64,000 nt of DNA from Arthrobacter sp. CAN_C5 (lineage in GTDB: Bacteria; Actinomycetota; Actinomycetes; Actinomycetales; Micrococcaceae), in assembly GCF_017875735.1 (NCBI RefSeq), contig NZ_JAGGMZ010000001.1, positions 806,001-870,000 on the forward strand, in the 5' to 3' direction. Shown piece after piece: positions 43,235 to 51,461 of this stretch. Numbering within the stretch: position 1 is the stretch's first letter; every line of letters begins with the position of its first letter. The notes beneath the pieces were generated by a model, which searched no databases, was not told the origin of the DNA, and worked only from the letters and a program-made list of their open reading frames with translations. The position numbers and the translations under genes are program-made.

Positions 43235-43834
43235 ATGTCTTTCGAAATTCCTACCGACCTCACGCCCGAGTTGGTCCCCCTGTCCTGGCTCCTCGGGGCC
43301 TGGAAGGGTTCCGGCAGACTGGGTGAGGGCTCAGCTGAGTCGGAACACTTCGAACAGCGAGTCACCTTCACCCAGAATGGGCTGCCTTACCTGCAGTACA
43401 CGGCGGAGACCTGGCTGACCGACGAGCAGGGCACCCGGTTGCGCCCCCTCTCGGTCGAGACGGGCTTCTGGGCGCTGGACCGCAAACTCAACGACGCCGA
43501 CGGCGGCCCGGGGCTTTCCCCAGCCGATATCGTGCCGGCGTTGAAGAGTGCCGACGAGGTGGAACAACTCCGCAACGCCGAGGACGGCTTCGATATCACC
43601 GCCACGATCGTGCACCCCGGGGGGATCGCAGAGCTGTATTACGGTGTCATCAAGGGGCCGCAGATACAGCTCAGCACCGACCTGGTGATGCGCGGGCAGA
43701 ACTCGAAGGAGTACACCGCGGCCACGAGGCTGTACGGCCTGGTGGACGGCGACCTGTACTGGCGCTGGGACGTCGCCGCTGACGGCCGCTCGCTGGAGGC
43801 CCACGCGTCAGGGATTCTGAAGAAAGAGTCCTGA
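43235..43834 (+). CDS. FABP/nitrobindin-like haem-binding protein
   Basis: 199 residues of a 10-stranded beta-barrel family. The N-terminal motif LSWLLGAWKGSGRLGEG is the GxWxGxG signature, and a C-terminal His in LEAHASGILKK is in the position of the haem ligand of nitrobindins. These proteins bind ferric haem and can react with NO or peroxynitrite. A 40-residue insertion (RKLNDADGGPGLSPADIVPA) is typical of the actinobacterial branch. Confidence 0.85.
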   Translation: MSFEIPTDLTPELVPLSWLLGAWKGSGRLGEGSAESEHFEQRVTFTQNGLPYLQYTAETWLTDEQGTRLRPLSVETGFWALDRKLNDADGGPGLSPADIVPALKSADEVEQLRNAEDGFDITATIVHPGGIAELYYGVIKGPQIQLSTDLVMRGQNSKEYTAATRLYGLVDGDLYWRWDVAADGRSLEAHASGILKKES

Positions 43835-43899
43835 CCCAAACCGGGGCCTGATCATAGGGTCAAGGAATACGCCTAGCCTCAGGAAGCGTTGATACCACC

Positions 43900-44997
43900 A
43901 TGACCTATCTCAGCCCGCTGCTGTCCCTGCCCGGCGCCGTCGCCTCCGGTGCACCCGATTTGGGTACCGCTTCCCATTACGGTGACCCCTTCAAGGAACA
44001 GCGGGCCCTCGCGCGGGGAACCGCCGTCGTTGACCTGTCCCACCGGGGCGTGGTCACCGTGACCGGGCCCGACCGGTTGAGCTGGCTGAACACCCTTTCC
44101 TCCCAGCTGCTCCTCGGGCTGCAACCCGGCAGCAGCTCGGAAACCCTCCTGTTGACCGTGCAGGGCAGGATTGACTACAACGCCCGGGTGGTTGATGACG
44201 GAGTCACTACCTGGTTGATCGTTGAGGGCCCCGAAGCCGAAGGCTTGGCCGCCTGGCTGGACCGGATGAAGTTCATGCTCCGCGTGGAGGTCGCCGATGT
44301 ATCCGATTCGTGGGCGGTCCTGGGCTCGGTCAAGCCCATCGAGTCTTTCGCCGACCGCACTGTGTGGGTCGATCCGTGGCCGCGGGTCGCCGAGGGGGGC
44401 TACGCCTATTCGGTGGTGACCGAGGACGATCACCCCGGGCTGGAGAGGCCCTGGTTCGAGTACCTGGTGCCGCAGGCTGACCTCGCCACCATCGTCGCTG
44501 ACCTGGCGGAGCAGGGCCTCAGCCTTGCCGGTGCAATGGCCTCAGAAGCGCTGCGGGTGGCCGCGTGGCGCCCACGCTCCGGCGCGGAGACAGACGAGAA
44601 AACCATCCCCCACGAACTGGACCTCATGCGTACCGCGGTCCATCTGTCCAAGGGCTGCTACAAGGGCCAGGAAACCGTCGCGCGGGTCCACAACCTGGGC
44701 CATCCGCCACGTCGTCTCGTCTTTCTGCAGCTCGATGGCAGCCAGCACACCCTGCCTGCCGTGGGAAGCGCAGTCGTCGCCGGTGGACGCACGGTCGGCA
44801 CTGTGACGTCAGTTGCGCAGCACTACGAAATGGGAGCGGTGGCGCTGGCCATCATCAAACGCTCCGTCGACCCGCTGGGTGAGCTGGTGGTGCAGGATGG
44901 CGACGAGATCTACGCCGCAGCCCAGGAAATCATTGTGGCGCCCGACGCGGGCCAGGTGGTGGGCCGGGCCACGGGCTTCCTGAAAGGACGCAGATAA
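43900..44997 (+). CDS. YgfZ/GcvT-like folate-binding protein
   Basis: 365 residues. The diagnostic motif KGCYKGQE lies at about 250-257 (HLSKGCYKGQETVARVHNLG). YgfZ proteins use tetrahydrofolate and help maintain certain Fe-S enzymes such as MiaB. The N-terminal GcvT-like region has VDLSHRGVVTVTGPDRLSWL. The ankyrin gene follows after 2 nt, so they are cotranscribed. Confidence 0.9.
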   Translation: MTYLSPLLSLPGAVASGAPDLGTASHYGDPFKEQRALARGTAVVDLSHRGVVTVTGPDRLSWLNTLSSQLLLGLQPGSSSETLLLTVQGRIDYNARVVDDGVTTWLIVEGPEAEGLAAWLDRMKFMLRVEVADVSDSWAVLGSVKPIESFADRTVWVDPWPRVAEGGYAYSVVTEDDHPGLERPWFEYLVPQADLATIVADLAEQGLSLAGAMASEALRVAAWRPRSGAETDEKTIPHELDLMRTAVHLSKGCYKGQETVARVHNLGHPPRRLVFLQLDGSQHTLPAVGSAVVAGGRTVGTVTSVAQHYEMGAVALAIIKRSVDPLGELVVQDGDEIYAAAQEIIVAPDAGQVVGRATGFLKGRR

Positions 44998-44999
44998 CC

Positions 45000-45440
45000 A
45001 TGACCGACTCCACCGACGACAACCCGGGCATCACTGACGGGAAAGACGCCGAGCAGGCGGGCGCGGAGCAGGCTGTTGCGCTGGCGCACCAGCTGTTCGA
45101 CGCAGCGCGTACCGGCGACGGCGCAACCCTGACCCGCTACCTCGATGCGGGAGTCCCCGCCACCCTGACCAACAGTGGTGGCGACAGCCTGCTGATGCTC
45201 GCCGCCTACCACGGGCACGCAGGCATCGTCGCTGACCTTGCAGGCCGTGGTGTCGACGTCAACGCCGTCAATGACAAGGGCCAGACGCCGCTGGCTGGCG
45301 TGGCCTTCAAGGGGTACGCCGAGGTGGCCGAGGTGCTGATCGGGGCCGGAGCCGATCCGGATCGGGGTCGGCCCACTGCGACGGAAACAGCTCAGATGTT
45401 CAAGCGCCAGGATCTGCTCGAGCTGTTCGGCGCGGCCTAG
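45000..45440 (+). CDS. Ankyrin repeat protein
   Basis: 146 residues with three ankyrin repeats from about residue 25: TLTRYLDAGVPATLTNSGGD, SLLMLAAYHGHAGIVADLAG, VNAVNDKGQTPLAGVAFKGY and VAEVLIGAGADPD. A protein-interaction scaffold, probably cytoplasmic (no signal peptide). Partner unknown; tight spacing to the YgfZ-like gene suggests a shared function. Confidence 0.88.
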   Translation: MTDSTDDNPGITDGKDAEQAGAEQAVALAHQLFDAARTGDGATLTRYLDAGVPATLTNSGGDSLLMLAAYHGHAGIVADLAGRGVDVNAVNDKGQTPLAGVAFKGYAEVAEVLIGAGADPDRGRPTATETAQMFKRQDLLELFGAA

Positions 45441-45457
45441 CCTCCACCCGCCGGAGG

Positions 45458-46171
45458 TTACTTCGACAGCAGGACGCTGGTCTGGCTCCCGCATTCAACG
45501 AAGCCGGCGCTGAGGGCCGTCCTGATGGACGCTGTGTTGTCGGTTCGTGCGCGCCACTGGGGAATCAGCCCCGCCGCCATCGCCTCCTCCACAGCCACTT
45601 TGGCAATGTAGGTGGCATGCCCCTGACCCCGGTGGTCCGGCGCTGTGAGGACTCCCATGTGCGCGAGGATACCGCTCCAGATGGCATAGCCGGCGCCGGC
45701 GAAGGGTGCTGGCGGAGCCTGTGCGTCGTCCACGAGGATGGCGCGGTGTTCGAGGTCGCTCAGCCCCACCTCGGCGGTATCGTCCGGTGGACAGAGCCGT
45801 TCCAGGGCGACGGCGAACGCGTGGTCATCGCTGACGGCCGCATCGTCACGCGGGTTGAGGGCGGGCAGGCTGTCGCAGAAGTACAGGTTCGCCGCGCCCA
45901 GACCGCGGCCGCCCTGGTCCCTGGTGAGCTGCAGCAGGGTCGAGTGGTGGGCAAGGTTGTCGCCGTCGAGCTCCGCTGCCGCGTCGAGGGCCCAGCCGGG
46001 ACCCACAATCGCTTCCGCACCGAACAGCCGCACAAAGGTGACCAGCTCGGCGTCGTCGTCCCGGTGGTAAATCCGTTCGCCGGCAGCCTCGGCGAACGCG
46101 GTGTCGTCCAGCTTCAACAGCCGGGACCAGCCGAGTTGGATGATTGAGACGGTGCCTGAATCCAGTTCCAT
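45458..46171 (-). CDS. GNAT-family N-acetyltransferase
   Basis: 237 residues. The acetyl-CoA loop is MGVLTAPDHRGQGHATYIAK and the C-terminal strand is WRARTDNTASIRTALSAGFV. The N-terminal about 120 residues are a divergent GNAT-like half. I chose the ATG at 46171: TAACGT lies 7 nt upstream as a -10 box (leaderless style), while longer readings run into pfkA. Substrate unknown. Confidence 0.82.
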   Translation of the reverse strand: MELDSGTVSIIQLGWSRLLKLDDTAFAEAAGERIYHRDDDAELVTFVRLFGAEAIVGPGWALDAAAELDGDNLAHHSTLLQLTRDQGGRGLGAANLYFCDSLPALNPRDDAAVSDDHAFAVALERLCPPDDTAEVGLSDLEHRAILVDDAQAPPAPFAGAGYAIWSGILAHMGVLTAPDHRGQGHATYIAKVAVEEAMAAGLIPQWRARTDNTASIRTALSAGFVECGSQTSVLLSK

Positions 46172-46181
46172 CCCGACAACG

Positions 46182-47207
46182 TTAGCCGAAGAGGATGGCC
46201 GCCTCGTCATACCGGTGCTGGGGGACCACCTTGAGATTGCCCAGGGCGGATTCAAAGCCGACCCGCGCAATTTCTGTTCCCTTGAGCGACACCATGGTGC
46301 CCCAGGCCTCGTCGATCGCCGAGTCCACGGCCGCCATGCCGAGGCGCGTCGCGAGGACCCGGTCAAAGGCCGAAGGAACTCCGCCACGCTGGATATGGCC
46401 CAGCACCGTGGCGCGGGTCTCGATGCCGGTGCGGGATTCAATCTCCGGTGCCAGCTGATCGGCGATCCCGCCGAGGCGTGGCCGTCCGAAGGTGTCGAGG
46501 CCCCGCTCGGAGTGGGCCTGGTCGAGATGGGCCGGGACGAAGCCCTCCGCCACCACCACGAGGGGGGCGCGGCCACGGTGATTGGCTTCGGTAACCCACT
46601 CGGAGATTTGTTCCAGGCTGGTCTGCTGTTCGGGGATGAGGATGGCGTGGGCGCCGGACGCCATCCCGGCGTGCAGGGCGATCCAGCCCACGTGGCGTCC
46701 CATCACCTCGGCGACCATGCAGCGGCTGTGGGATTCACCGGTGGTGCGGAGCCTGTCGATCGCTTCGGTGGCGATCTGGACGGCCGTGTCGAAGCCGAAG
46801 GTGTAGTCGGTGGCGTCGAGGTCATTGTCGACGGTCTTGGGGACGCCAACAATTTTCAGGCCAGCATCGGTGAGCCGCTTCGCCGCGGCGAGGGTTCCCT
46901 CGCCGCCGATCACGATCATCGCGTCGATGCCCAGCCGCTCCAGGACGGCCTTGATTGCATCGGGTCCGCCGTTGCCCTCGAACGGGTTGGTGCGCGAGGT
47001 GCCCAGAATGGTGCCACCCTGCTTGGAAATGCCGCGGACGGCACTGCGGGGAAGGTCGATGATGTCGCCGTCGACGACGCCGCGCCACCCGTCCCGGAAG
47101 CCCACGAATTCCAGGTCGTGGGTTTTGATGCCGTTGAGGACCGCTCCACGGATCACGGCGTTGAGCCCAGGGCAGTCGCCGCCGCTGGTGAGGATTCCGA
47201 TTTTCAT
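46182..47207 (-). CDS. pfkA: ATP-dependent 6-phosphofructokinase
   Basis: 341 residues. ILTSGGDCPGLNAVIRG binds ATP, and PKTVDNDLDATDYTFGFDTA carries the catalytic Asp. IGGEGTLAAA keeps glycine at the position that is aspartate in PPi-dependent enzymes, arguing for ATP. SHSRCMVAEVMGRHVGW binds fructose 6-phosphate. Glycolysis, cytoplasm. A -10-like TAGAAT (minus strand, about 47275-47280) lies in the 101-nt gap upstream, and AAGGA precedes the ATG. Confidence 0.95.
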   Translation of the reverse strand: MKIGILTSGGDCPGLNAVIRGAVLNGIKTHDLEFVGFRDGWRGVVDGDIIDLPRSAVRGISKQGGTILGTSRTNPFEGNGGPDAIKAVLERLGIDAMIVIGGEGTLAAAKRLTDAGLKIVGVPKTVDNDLDATDYTFGFDTAVQIATEAIDRLRTTGESHSRCMVAEVMGRHVGWIALHAGMASGAHAILIPEQQTSLEQISEWVTEANHRGRAPLVVVAEGFVPAHLDQAHSERGLDTFGRPRLGGIADQLAPEIESRTGIETRATVLGHIQRGGVPSAFDRVLATRLGMAAVDSAIDEAWGTMVSLKGTEIARVGFESALGNLKVVPQHRYDEAAILFG

Positions 47208-47308
47208 GTGGAACTGAGTCCTTGCATTGTGGGGAGTATTGATAGGTCAGAGCGCCCCATTGAGCCCAGCTATGATTCTAAACACACTTTTCCCGGGACC
47301 CCCTATCC

Positions 47309-47482
47309 TCAGTGACGTCCGTGACCAAACAGGTCCCCACGCTCCATGGCCACCACCACAATGCGGGGATCGGTGGAGAGCAGGTTGATCAACCCGGCGC
47401 GCACCACCGGGTGGTCGTCGACGACCAGCAGCCGCACTGTGTCCGCGTTCGGGGAACTGTTCCCCGCCGAGGGGACGGTCAT
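47309..47482 (-). pseudogene. Truncated NarL-type response regulator (N-terminal stub)
   Basis: 57 codons. The ATG at 47482 overlaps the stop of the upstream histidine kinase (TGATG), as expected for its cognate regulator. The stub reads VRLLVVDDHPVVRAGLINLL then STDPRIVVVA, a perfect start of a NarL-type receiver domain with the DD acidic pair, and then diverges to MERGDLFGHGRH and stops. The phosphoacceptor Asp and the LuxR-type HTH are missing, and the following 100 nt before pfkA contain no remnant of them. Confidence 0.8.
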
Positions 47483-48840
47483 CAAGCTTCCGCCCGCGCT
47501 TTCGCCTCAGGGGTTGTCACCTGTGCTGACCTGATCTTGCTTTCCCTGTGCGCCGCCTCTTCCTGGTGTGGTTCCCCAAAGGCAGTTGTCTCCGGGGCCG
47601 GGCGGGGCCCAGGAGTGGTGCCGTTCTCGGTCACTGGCACCACCATCCCAAGAGTGGTTCCGGCACCCACAGCCGTGTGGATGGTGAGCTGTCCGCCGAT
47701 CTCGCCGAGTCGGGCGCTGATGGACTGCAGGCCATAGCCGGAGGTGTCCAGGCCGGGGTCGAAGCCCACTCCGTCATCGGTGACCGTCAGGTGGAGCTCG
47801 GTCCCGGCGCGGTCCAGGGTGAGATGAGCCCGGGAGGCGGCGGCGTGTTTGCGAATGTTGGTGAGCCCTTCCTGGGCGGAGCGGAGCAGGGCGATCTGCT
47901 GATTGGAGGTGAGATTCGGCAGTTTCTCGGGGAGGGTGCAGGATGTTTCGATCCCTCCCTGGGTGGCCGCAGCAGCGAGCCGCTCCAGAGCGCCCAACAG
48001 GTCACCGCCCTGAAGCTGTGAGGGGCCTGTCGAGGCAATCAGGGCGCGGGCCTCCTGCAGATTGTCCCGGGCGGTGGCGTTGATGGTTTCCAGCCGGGTG
48101 GTCAGGTCCTGCCGCGCACCAGTTTCCGGTCGAGCCGTCCGCAATTGTGCCAGTGCTGCTTCCGACAGCATCACCACTGAGGTGAAGCCCTGCGCCAGAG
48201 TGTCATGGATCTCGCGGGACATCCGTTCCCGCTCGGCCATGGCTCCCTGCCGCTGGTCGGCGAGCTGGAGTTCCGCCCGGGCGGCATTGAGCTCGGCGAG
48301 CAGCTGGGCGCGGTCTTCACTCTGGTCGATGATCTTGTAGATCCACAGCCCCAGCATGGTCGAGGCCAGGAACGACAGGCCAGCCTGCAGACCGATCCCC
48401 ACCAGGTCTTCGGAGGCTCCGCTAAATCGGGAGAGCTGCCCGAGGGCCACCGCGACACAGATTGCCGCGGTACTGATCAGACCCGCGCGGGCGGTGGCTG
48501 AGAACATCCAGATCTGCGGGAATGCCACGAAGAGAAGGACAGCCCCCGAGCCCGGCAGGAAGGCGAGGAATCCCACAACCAGGACCAGCAGCACCACGTA
48601 GGCCACCGGGCGCCACGTGTCCAGGTAACGCTGGCGGGTCAGGAAGGGGTAGGCAGCGGCGAGGAGTGCCATCGCTCCGAGGATCATCGCCCTGACGCTG
48701 GGGTTGGGTTCGCCGTTGAGAACAACTATCACTACCGCTGCAAGTGCGGTATAGAAACCGATGTGCCACCACTTCATCCCGTGGATCCACACCGAGTTCT
48801 CGGGTAGGAGCCGGTCGGCCCGGTCGGGGTTCGTGCTCAT
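47482..48840 (-). CDS. Sensor histidine kinase (NarL/DesK-like)
   Basis: 452 residues. About six membrane segments (30-170) precede the HisKA_3 dimerisation domain with H212 in SREIHDTLAQGFTSVVML and a HATPase domain (LRSAQEGLTNIRKHAAASRA; DDGVGFDPG). It follows the ABC exporter genes by 58 nt and is presumably cotranscribed. Its cognate regulator downstream is truncated, so output must go through another regulator or be lost. TAGGGT lies 6 nt before the ATG (leaderless-type internal promoter). Confidence 0.9.
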   Translation of the reverse strand: MSTNPDRADRLLPENSVWIHGMKWWHIGFYTALAAVVIVVLNGEPNPSVRAMILGAMALLAAAYPFLTRQRYLDTWRPVAYVVLLVLVVGFLAFLPGSGAVLLFVAFPQIWMFSATARAGLISTAAICVAVALGQLSRFSGASEDLVGIGLQAGLSFLASTMLGLWIYKIIDQSEDRAQLLAELNAARAELQLADQRQGAMAERERMSREIHDTLAQGFTSVVMLSEAALAQLRTARPETGARQDLTTRLETINATARDNLQEARALIASTGPSQLQGGDLLGALERLAAAATQGGIETSCTLPEKLPNLTSNQQIALLRSAQEGLTNIRKHAAASRAHLTLDRAGTELHLTVTDDGVGFDPGLDTSGYGLQSISARLGEIGGQLTIHTAVGAGTTLGMVVPVTENGTTPGPRPAPETTAFGEPHQEEAAHRESKIRSAQVTTPEAKARAEA

Positions 48841-48898
48841 GCCAACACCCTACGGCTCCGGAGCTGCCGCGTCAGATGAGTCGTCACTTCCTTTTCCC

Positions 48899-49756
48899 CT
48901 ACTTCTGGGGTGGCCACTTGAAGGTCACCCGCGTCAGGATCAGGCCAGCGACCAGCCAGATCGCGATGACCATCGCCGACATTCCCAGTGCCCATGTTTG
49001 ACCCGGTTCGGCCATTTCGAACTGTTCGGGCAGGAACACACTCCGCATGCCGCTGGCGGTCCAACGGAGGGGTGTCACGTTCGCGACCGACTGCAGCCAT
49101 TCGGGCAGGCCGGTGAACTGGAAATAGACCCCTGAGATGAAGGAGAGGATGAGCACCGGAAGGACGGCCAGCGTCGTCGCACTTTCAGTCGATTTCGCGA
49201 GGCAGGCGAACGCGGTGCCGGCGACAGCCCAGGCCGCCGTCGCACCCAGCAACAGCCACGTGATGGTGAGCCAATCGCTCCAGGAAGTGGGAAGGTCGAC
49301 GCCGAGGAACAGGGAACTACCCACCATCAGGATGGTGGTCTGTCCGACTATCAGGTACAGGGTGACGCCCATTTTGCCGATGAAGTAGGACAGCATGGGC
49401 AGCGGCGTACCGGCGAGCCGTTTGATGCCGCCATTGAACCGGTCAGCGGCGACGTAGCCGCTGAGATTCTGGAAACCGCTCAGGATGGTGCCCAGGGCCA
49501 CCATGCCCGGGAAGTAGTACTGCGCCATGGTGACCTGGGAGCCCGGTGGTCCGACCGACGGGTCGCTGCCAAACACCGTACCGAACAGGGCCATCATCAC
49601 GATCGGGAAGAACAGAATGAGGATCAGGGAGAGCCCGTCCCGGTTGAACGCCTTGATCTCCGTGACCGCCCTGCGGGCTCCCAGGGCGAGGATGCTCGGA
49701 CGCCAGGTAGCGTTCTGGGCTGGACCGGCCTGCCGGCCCGTCTCGATGGTGGTCAT
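48899..49756 (-). CDS. ABC-2 type transporter permease
   Basis: 285 residues with six transmembrane helices (for example LSLILILFFPIVMMALFGTV, SYFIGKMGVTLYLIVGQTTI, ITWLLLGATAAWAVAGTAFA, VLPVLILSFISGVYFQFTG). ABC-2 domain of drug or lipid exporters (DrrB/YadH type). It overlaps the ATPase gene by 4 nt, forming the exporter. Substrate unknown. Confidence 0.9.
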   Translation of the reverse strand: MTTIETGRQAGPAQNATWRPSILALGARRAVTEIKAFNRDGLSLILILFFPIVMMALFGTVFGSDPSVGPPGSQVTMAQYYFPGMVALGTILSGFQNLSGYVAADRFNGGIKRLAGTPLPMLSYFIGKMGVTLYLIVGQTTILMVGSSLFLGVDLPTSWSDWLTITWLLLGATAAWAVAGTAFACLAKSTESATTLAVLPVLILSFISGVYFQFTGLPEWLQSVANVTPLRWTASGMRSVFLPEQFEMAEPGQTWALGMSAMVIAIWLVAGLILTRVTFKWPPQK

Positions 49757-50754
49757 GCCTGGGCTCCTTCACGGGGTGTGACCGTGTCGGTCACGGGGTT
49801 CACTGTTGTGCCGTCGTCGTGACGTCGCAGGAGCTCGAGGTAGACGTCCTCGAGACTCGGCCGGATAACCTCCAGATTGACCGGCTCACGCGTGCCACCG
49901 TTTGTCAGCCTGTGGACGAGTGCGCCGGGGGACGTTGTTGCTTCCTCATGCCGACCGGCGTCGTCGGTCCACCGCACGCGGGGAATCCTCAGATCGGGCC
50001 CGCCGACGGTATCGGCTGTACCGGAGGCGATCAGCCGCCCGGACGCGATGATACCGAGCCGGTCCGACAGGTGCTGGGCCTCATCCAGGTAGTGGGTGGT
50101 CAGCACGATGGTGGTGCCGTCCTGCCCGAGGCCGCGGATCAGGTCCCAGAACCGGCGTCGGGCGGCCGGGTCGAAGCCCGTGGTGGGCTCGTCCAGGAAG
50201 AGGAGCTCCGGGTTACCGATCATTCCCAGGGCGACGTCGACCCGCCGGCGTTGCCCACCGGACAGCGACTTGATGAGCGATCCGGCCTTCTCCTCGATCC
50301 CCACAGCGCTCATGACCTCCTCGACGCTGCGCGGGTTGGGATAGAAAGCGGCGGCGTCCTTGAGTGCCTCGGAGACCTTGAGGGTGCCCATGTCGGTGGC
50401 TTCCTGCAGCACGATGCCGATGCGCGACCGGAAGTGGGCTGTCGCCTGGTACGGGTTCTGGCCCAGGACGGAAACGGTGCCCGAGCTTGGCTTGCGGTGT
50501 CCCTCCAGTATCTCGATGGTGGTGCTTTTCCCGGCACCGTTGGGACCCAGCAGGGCATAGGTTTCGCCGGCGCGGATGGTCAGGGACAAGTGGTCGACGG
50601 CGAGGAGGTCTTCCTTCTTCGGCTGCCGGTAGGACTTCGTCAGAGAATCGACGACGACGGCGTCCGGCCGTGGATCGCCCAGCGGCGACGCTGGTGCTGG
50701 AGCAGCGGATGCGGCGGGTGCTGCGGTGCTGTGGGTGGTGGCTGGCTGTTTCAT
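49753..50754 (-). CDS. ABC transporter ATP-binding protein (DrrA-like)
   Basis: 333 residues. Walker A GPNGAGKS (70-77), signature LSGGQRRRVDVALG, Walker B LLFLDEPTTGFDPAARR and the switch His in VLTTHYLDEAQHLSDRLG are complete. The N-terminal 30 residues are Ala/Pro-rich and probably disordered. A C-terminal extension after residue 250 is as in DrrA-type exporters. First gene of the exporter-kinase operon. Confidence 0.93.
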   Translation of the reverse strand: MKQPATTHSTAAPAASAAPAPASPLGDPRPDAVVVDSLTKSYRQPKKEDLLAVDHLSLTIRAGETYALLGPNGAGKSTTIEILEGHRKPSSGTVSVLGQNPYQATAHFRSRIGIVLQEATDMGTLKVSEALKDAAAFYPNPRSVEEVMSAVGIEEKAGSLIKSLSGGQRRRVDVALGMIGNPELLFLDEPTTGFDPAARRRFWDLIRGLGQDGTTIVLTTHYLDEAQHLSDRLGIIASGRLIASGTADTVGGPDLRIPRVRWTDDAGRHEEATTSPGALVHRLTNGGTREPVNLEVIRPSLEDVYLELLRRHDDGTTVNPVTDTVTPREGAQA

Positions 50755-50806
50755 ACCCCTAGCGTGGCACCCATCGGGGCGGGGGAGAAGGTCCGGCAGA
50801 TTGAGT

Positions 50807-50836
50807 GTGCCTGTACTGCTGAAGCAGGACAGGCAC
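50807..50836. promoter_or_regulatory. Structured palindrome upstream of the ABC exporter operon
   Basis: GTGCCTGT and ACAGGCAC pair perfectly (8 bp) around an inner CTGC/GCAG helix, 53 nt upstream of the ATPase start. Candidate operator or secondary hairpin. Confidence 0.4.
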
Positions 50837-50855
50837 CCGAGGGTTTAACGAGCGC

Positions 50856-50887
50856 CGCCCCCGCCGAAGAATGACTCGGCGGGGGCG
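50856..50887 (-). terminator. GC-rich hairpin after the PspC gene
   Basis: CGCCCCCGCCGA with its perfect complement (12 bp, loop of 8 nt), 24 nt after the stop codon of the PspC gene. No T-run. Confidence 0.55.
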
Positions 50888-50910
50888 GGCGGTGGAACCA
50901 CCGGCGCGGG

Positions 50911-51153
50911 TTAGTTGCTCGCGATCATTTTCTGCAGGGCGATGGTGCCATCGGTCTTGGGCAGGAGCAGCCACAGCACGAAGTACATGGGGATGCTGAT
51001 GAACGGGAGGAGGAAGCTGAGGAGGATGCCAATCCGGACGTAGGCCACCGGCCAGTTGAACTGGGCGGCGATGCCCGAGGCAATCCCGCCGAGCCAGCCG
51101 CCCGGTGCGCGCTTGATAGGGGACTTGCGGAGGATTTCGAAGAATTTGTCCAT
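50911..51153 (-). CDS. PspC-domain membrane protein
   Basis: 80 residues. The PspC signature is complete: WLGGIASGIAAQFNWPVAYV and RIGILLSFLLPFISIPMYFV, then LWLLLP. A short protein with an N-terminal amphipathic part (MDKFFEILRKSPIKRAPGG). PspC proteins sense membrane stress. It is one of three PspC-domain proteins within 3.5 kb here. Confidence 0.85.
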   Translation of the reverse strand: MDKFFEILRKSPIKRAPGGWLGGIASGIAAQFNWPVAYVRIGILLSFLLPFISIPMYFVLWLLLPKTDGTIALQKMIASN

Positions 51154-51236
51154 GGTTTAGGTTAACCCGTTTCAGCGGTTGAGGAGTGAGAGGTTGAAAG
51201 CTGCTGGGGTGGTGCGGGGCTGGTATTCGGCCGGAG

Positions 51237-51461
51237 CTACTTACGGCCGGCCATCGAGACGAGGCCGCCGACCACCAGGGCGATGCCGGTGCCGACCAGG
51301 AGACCCATCAGCACCAGACCGGTGTCCAGGTTGATGTCGACGAGCTGCGCCAGCAGCACCAAGATGCCCACGGTGATCGCTATCAGCCCCCAGACCACGG
51401 TTCCGGCGCGGACTGGCCTGCCGCCGTCGTCGTTCTTTACGGTGTGCTCGGGTGTGCTCAT
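51237..51461 (-). CDS. Small membrane protein of the PspC cluster
   Basis: 74 residues: a polar N-terminus, then two transmembrane helices (GTVVWGLIAITVGILVLLAQ and TGLVLMGLLVGTGIALVVGG). No recognised domain; possibly a two-helix LiaI-like protein. Its ATG overlaps the stop of the large PspC/LiaF-like gene by 4 nt. Confidence 0.75.
   Translation of the reverse strand: MSTPEHTVKNDDGGRPVRAGTVVWGLIAITVGILVLLAQLVDINLDTGLVLMGLLVGTGIALVVGGLVSMAGRK

Noticed and set aside
47312-47737. Plus-strand frame over the kinase 3' end
   Set aside because: The minus strand carries the kinase end and the coupled regulator stub with recognisable motifs; the plus frame has none.
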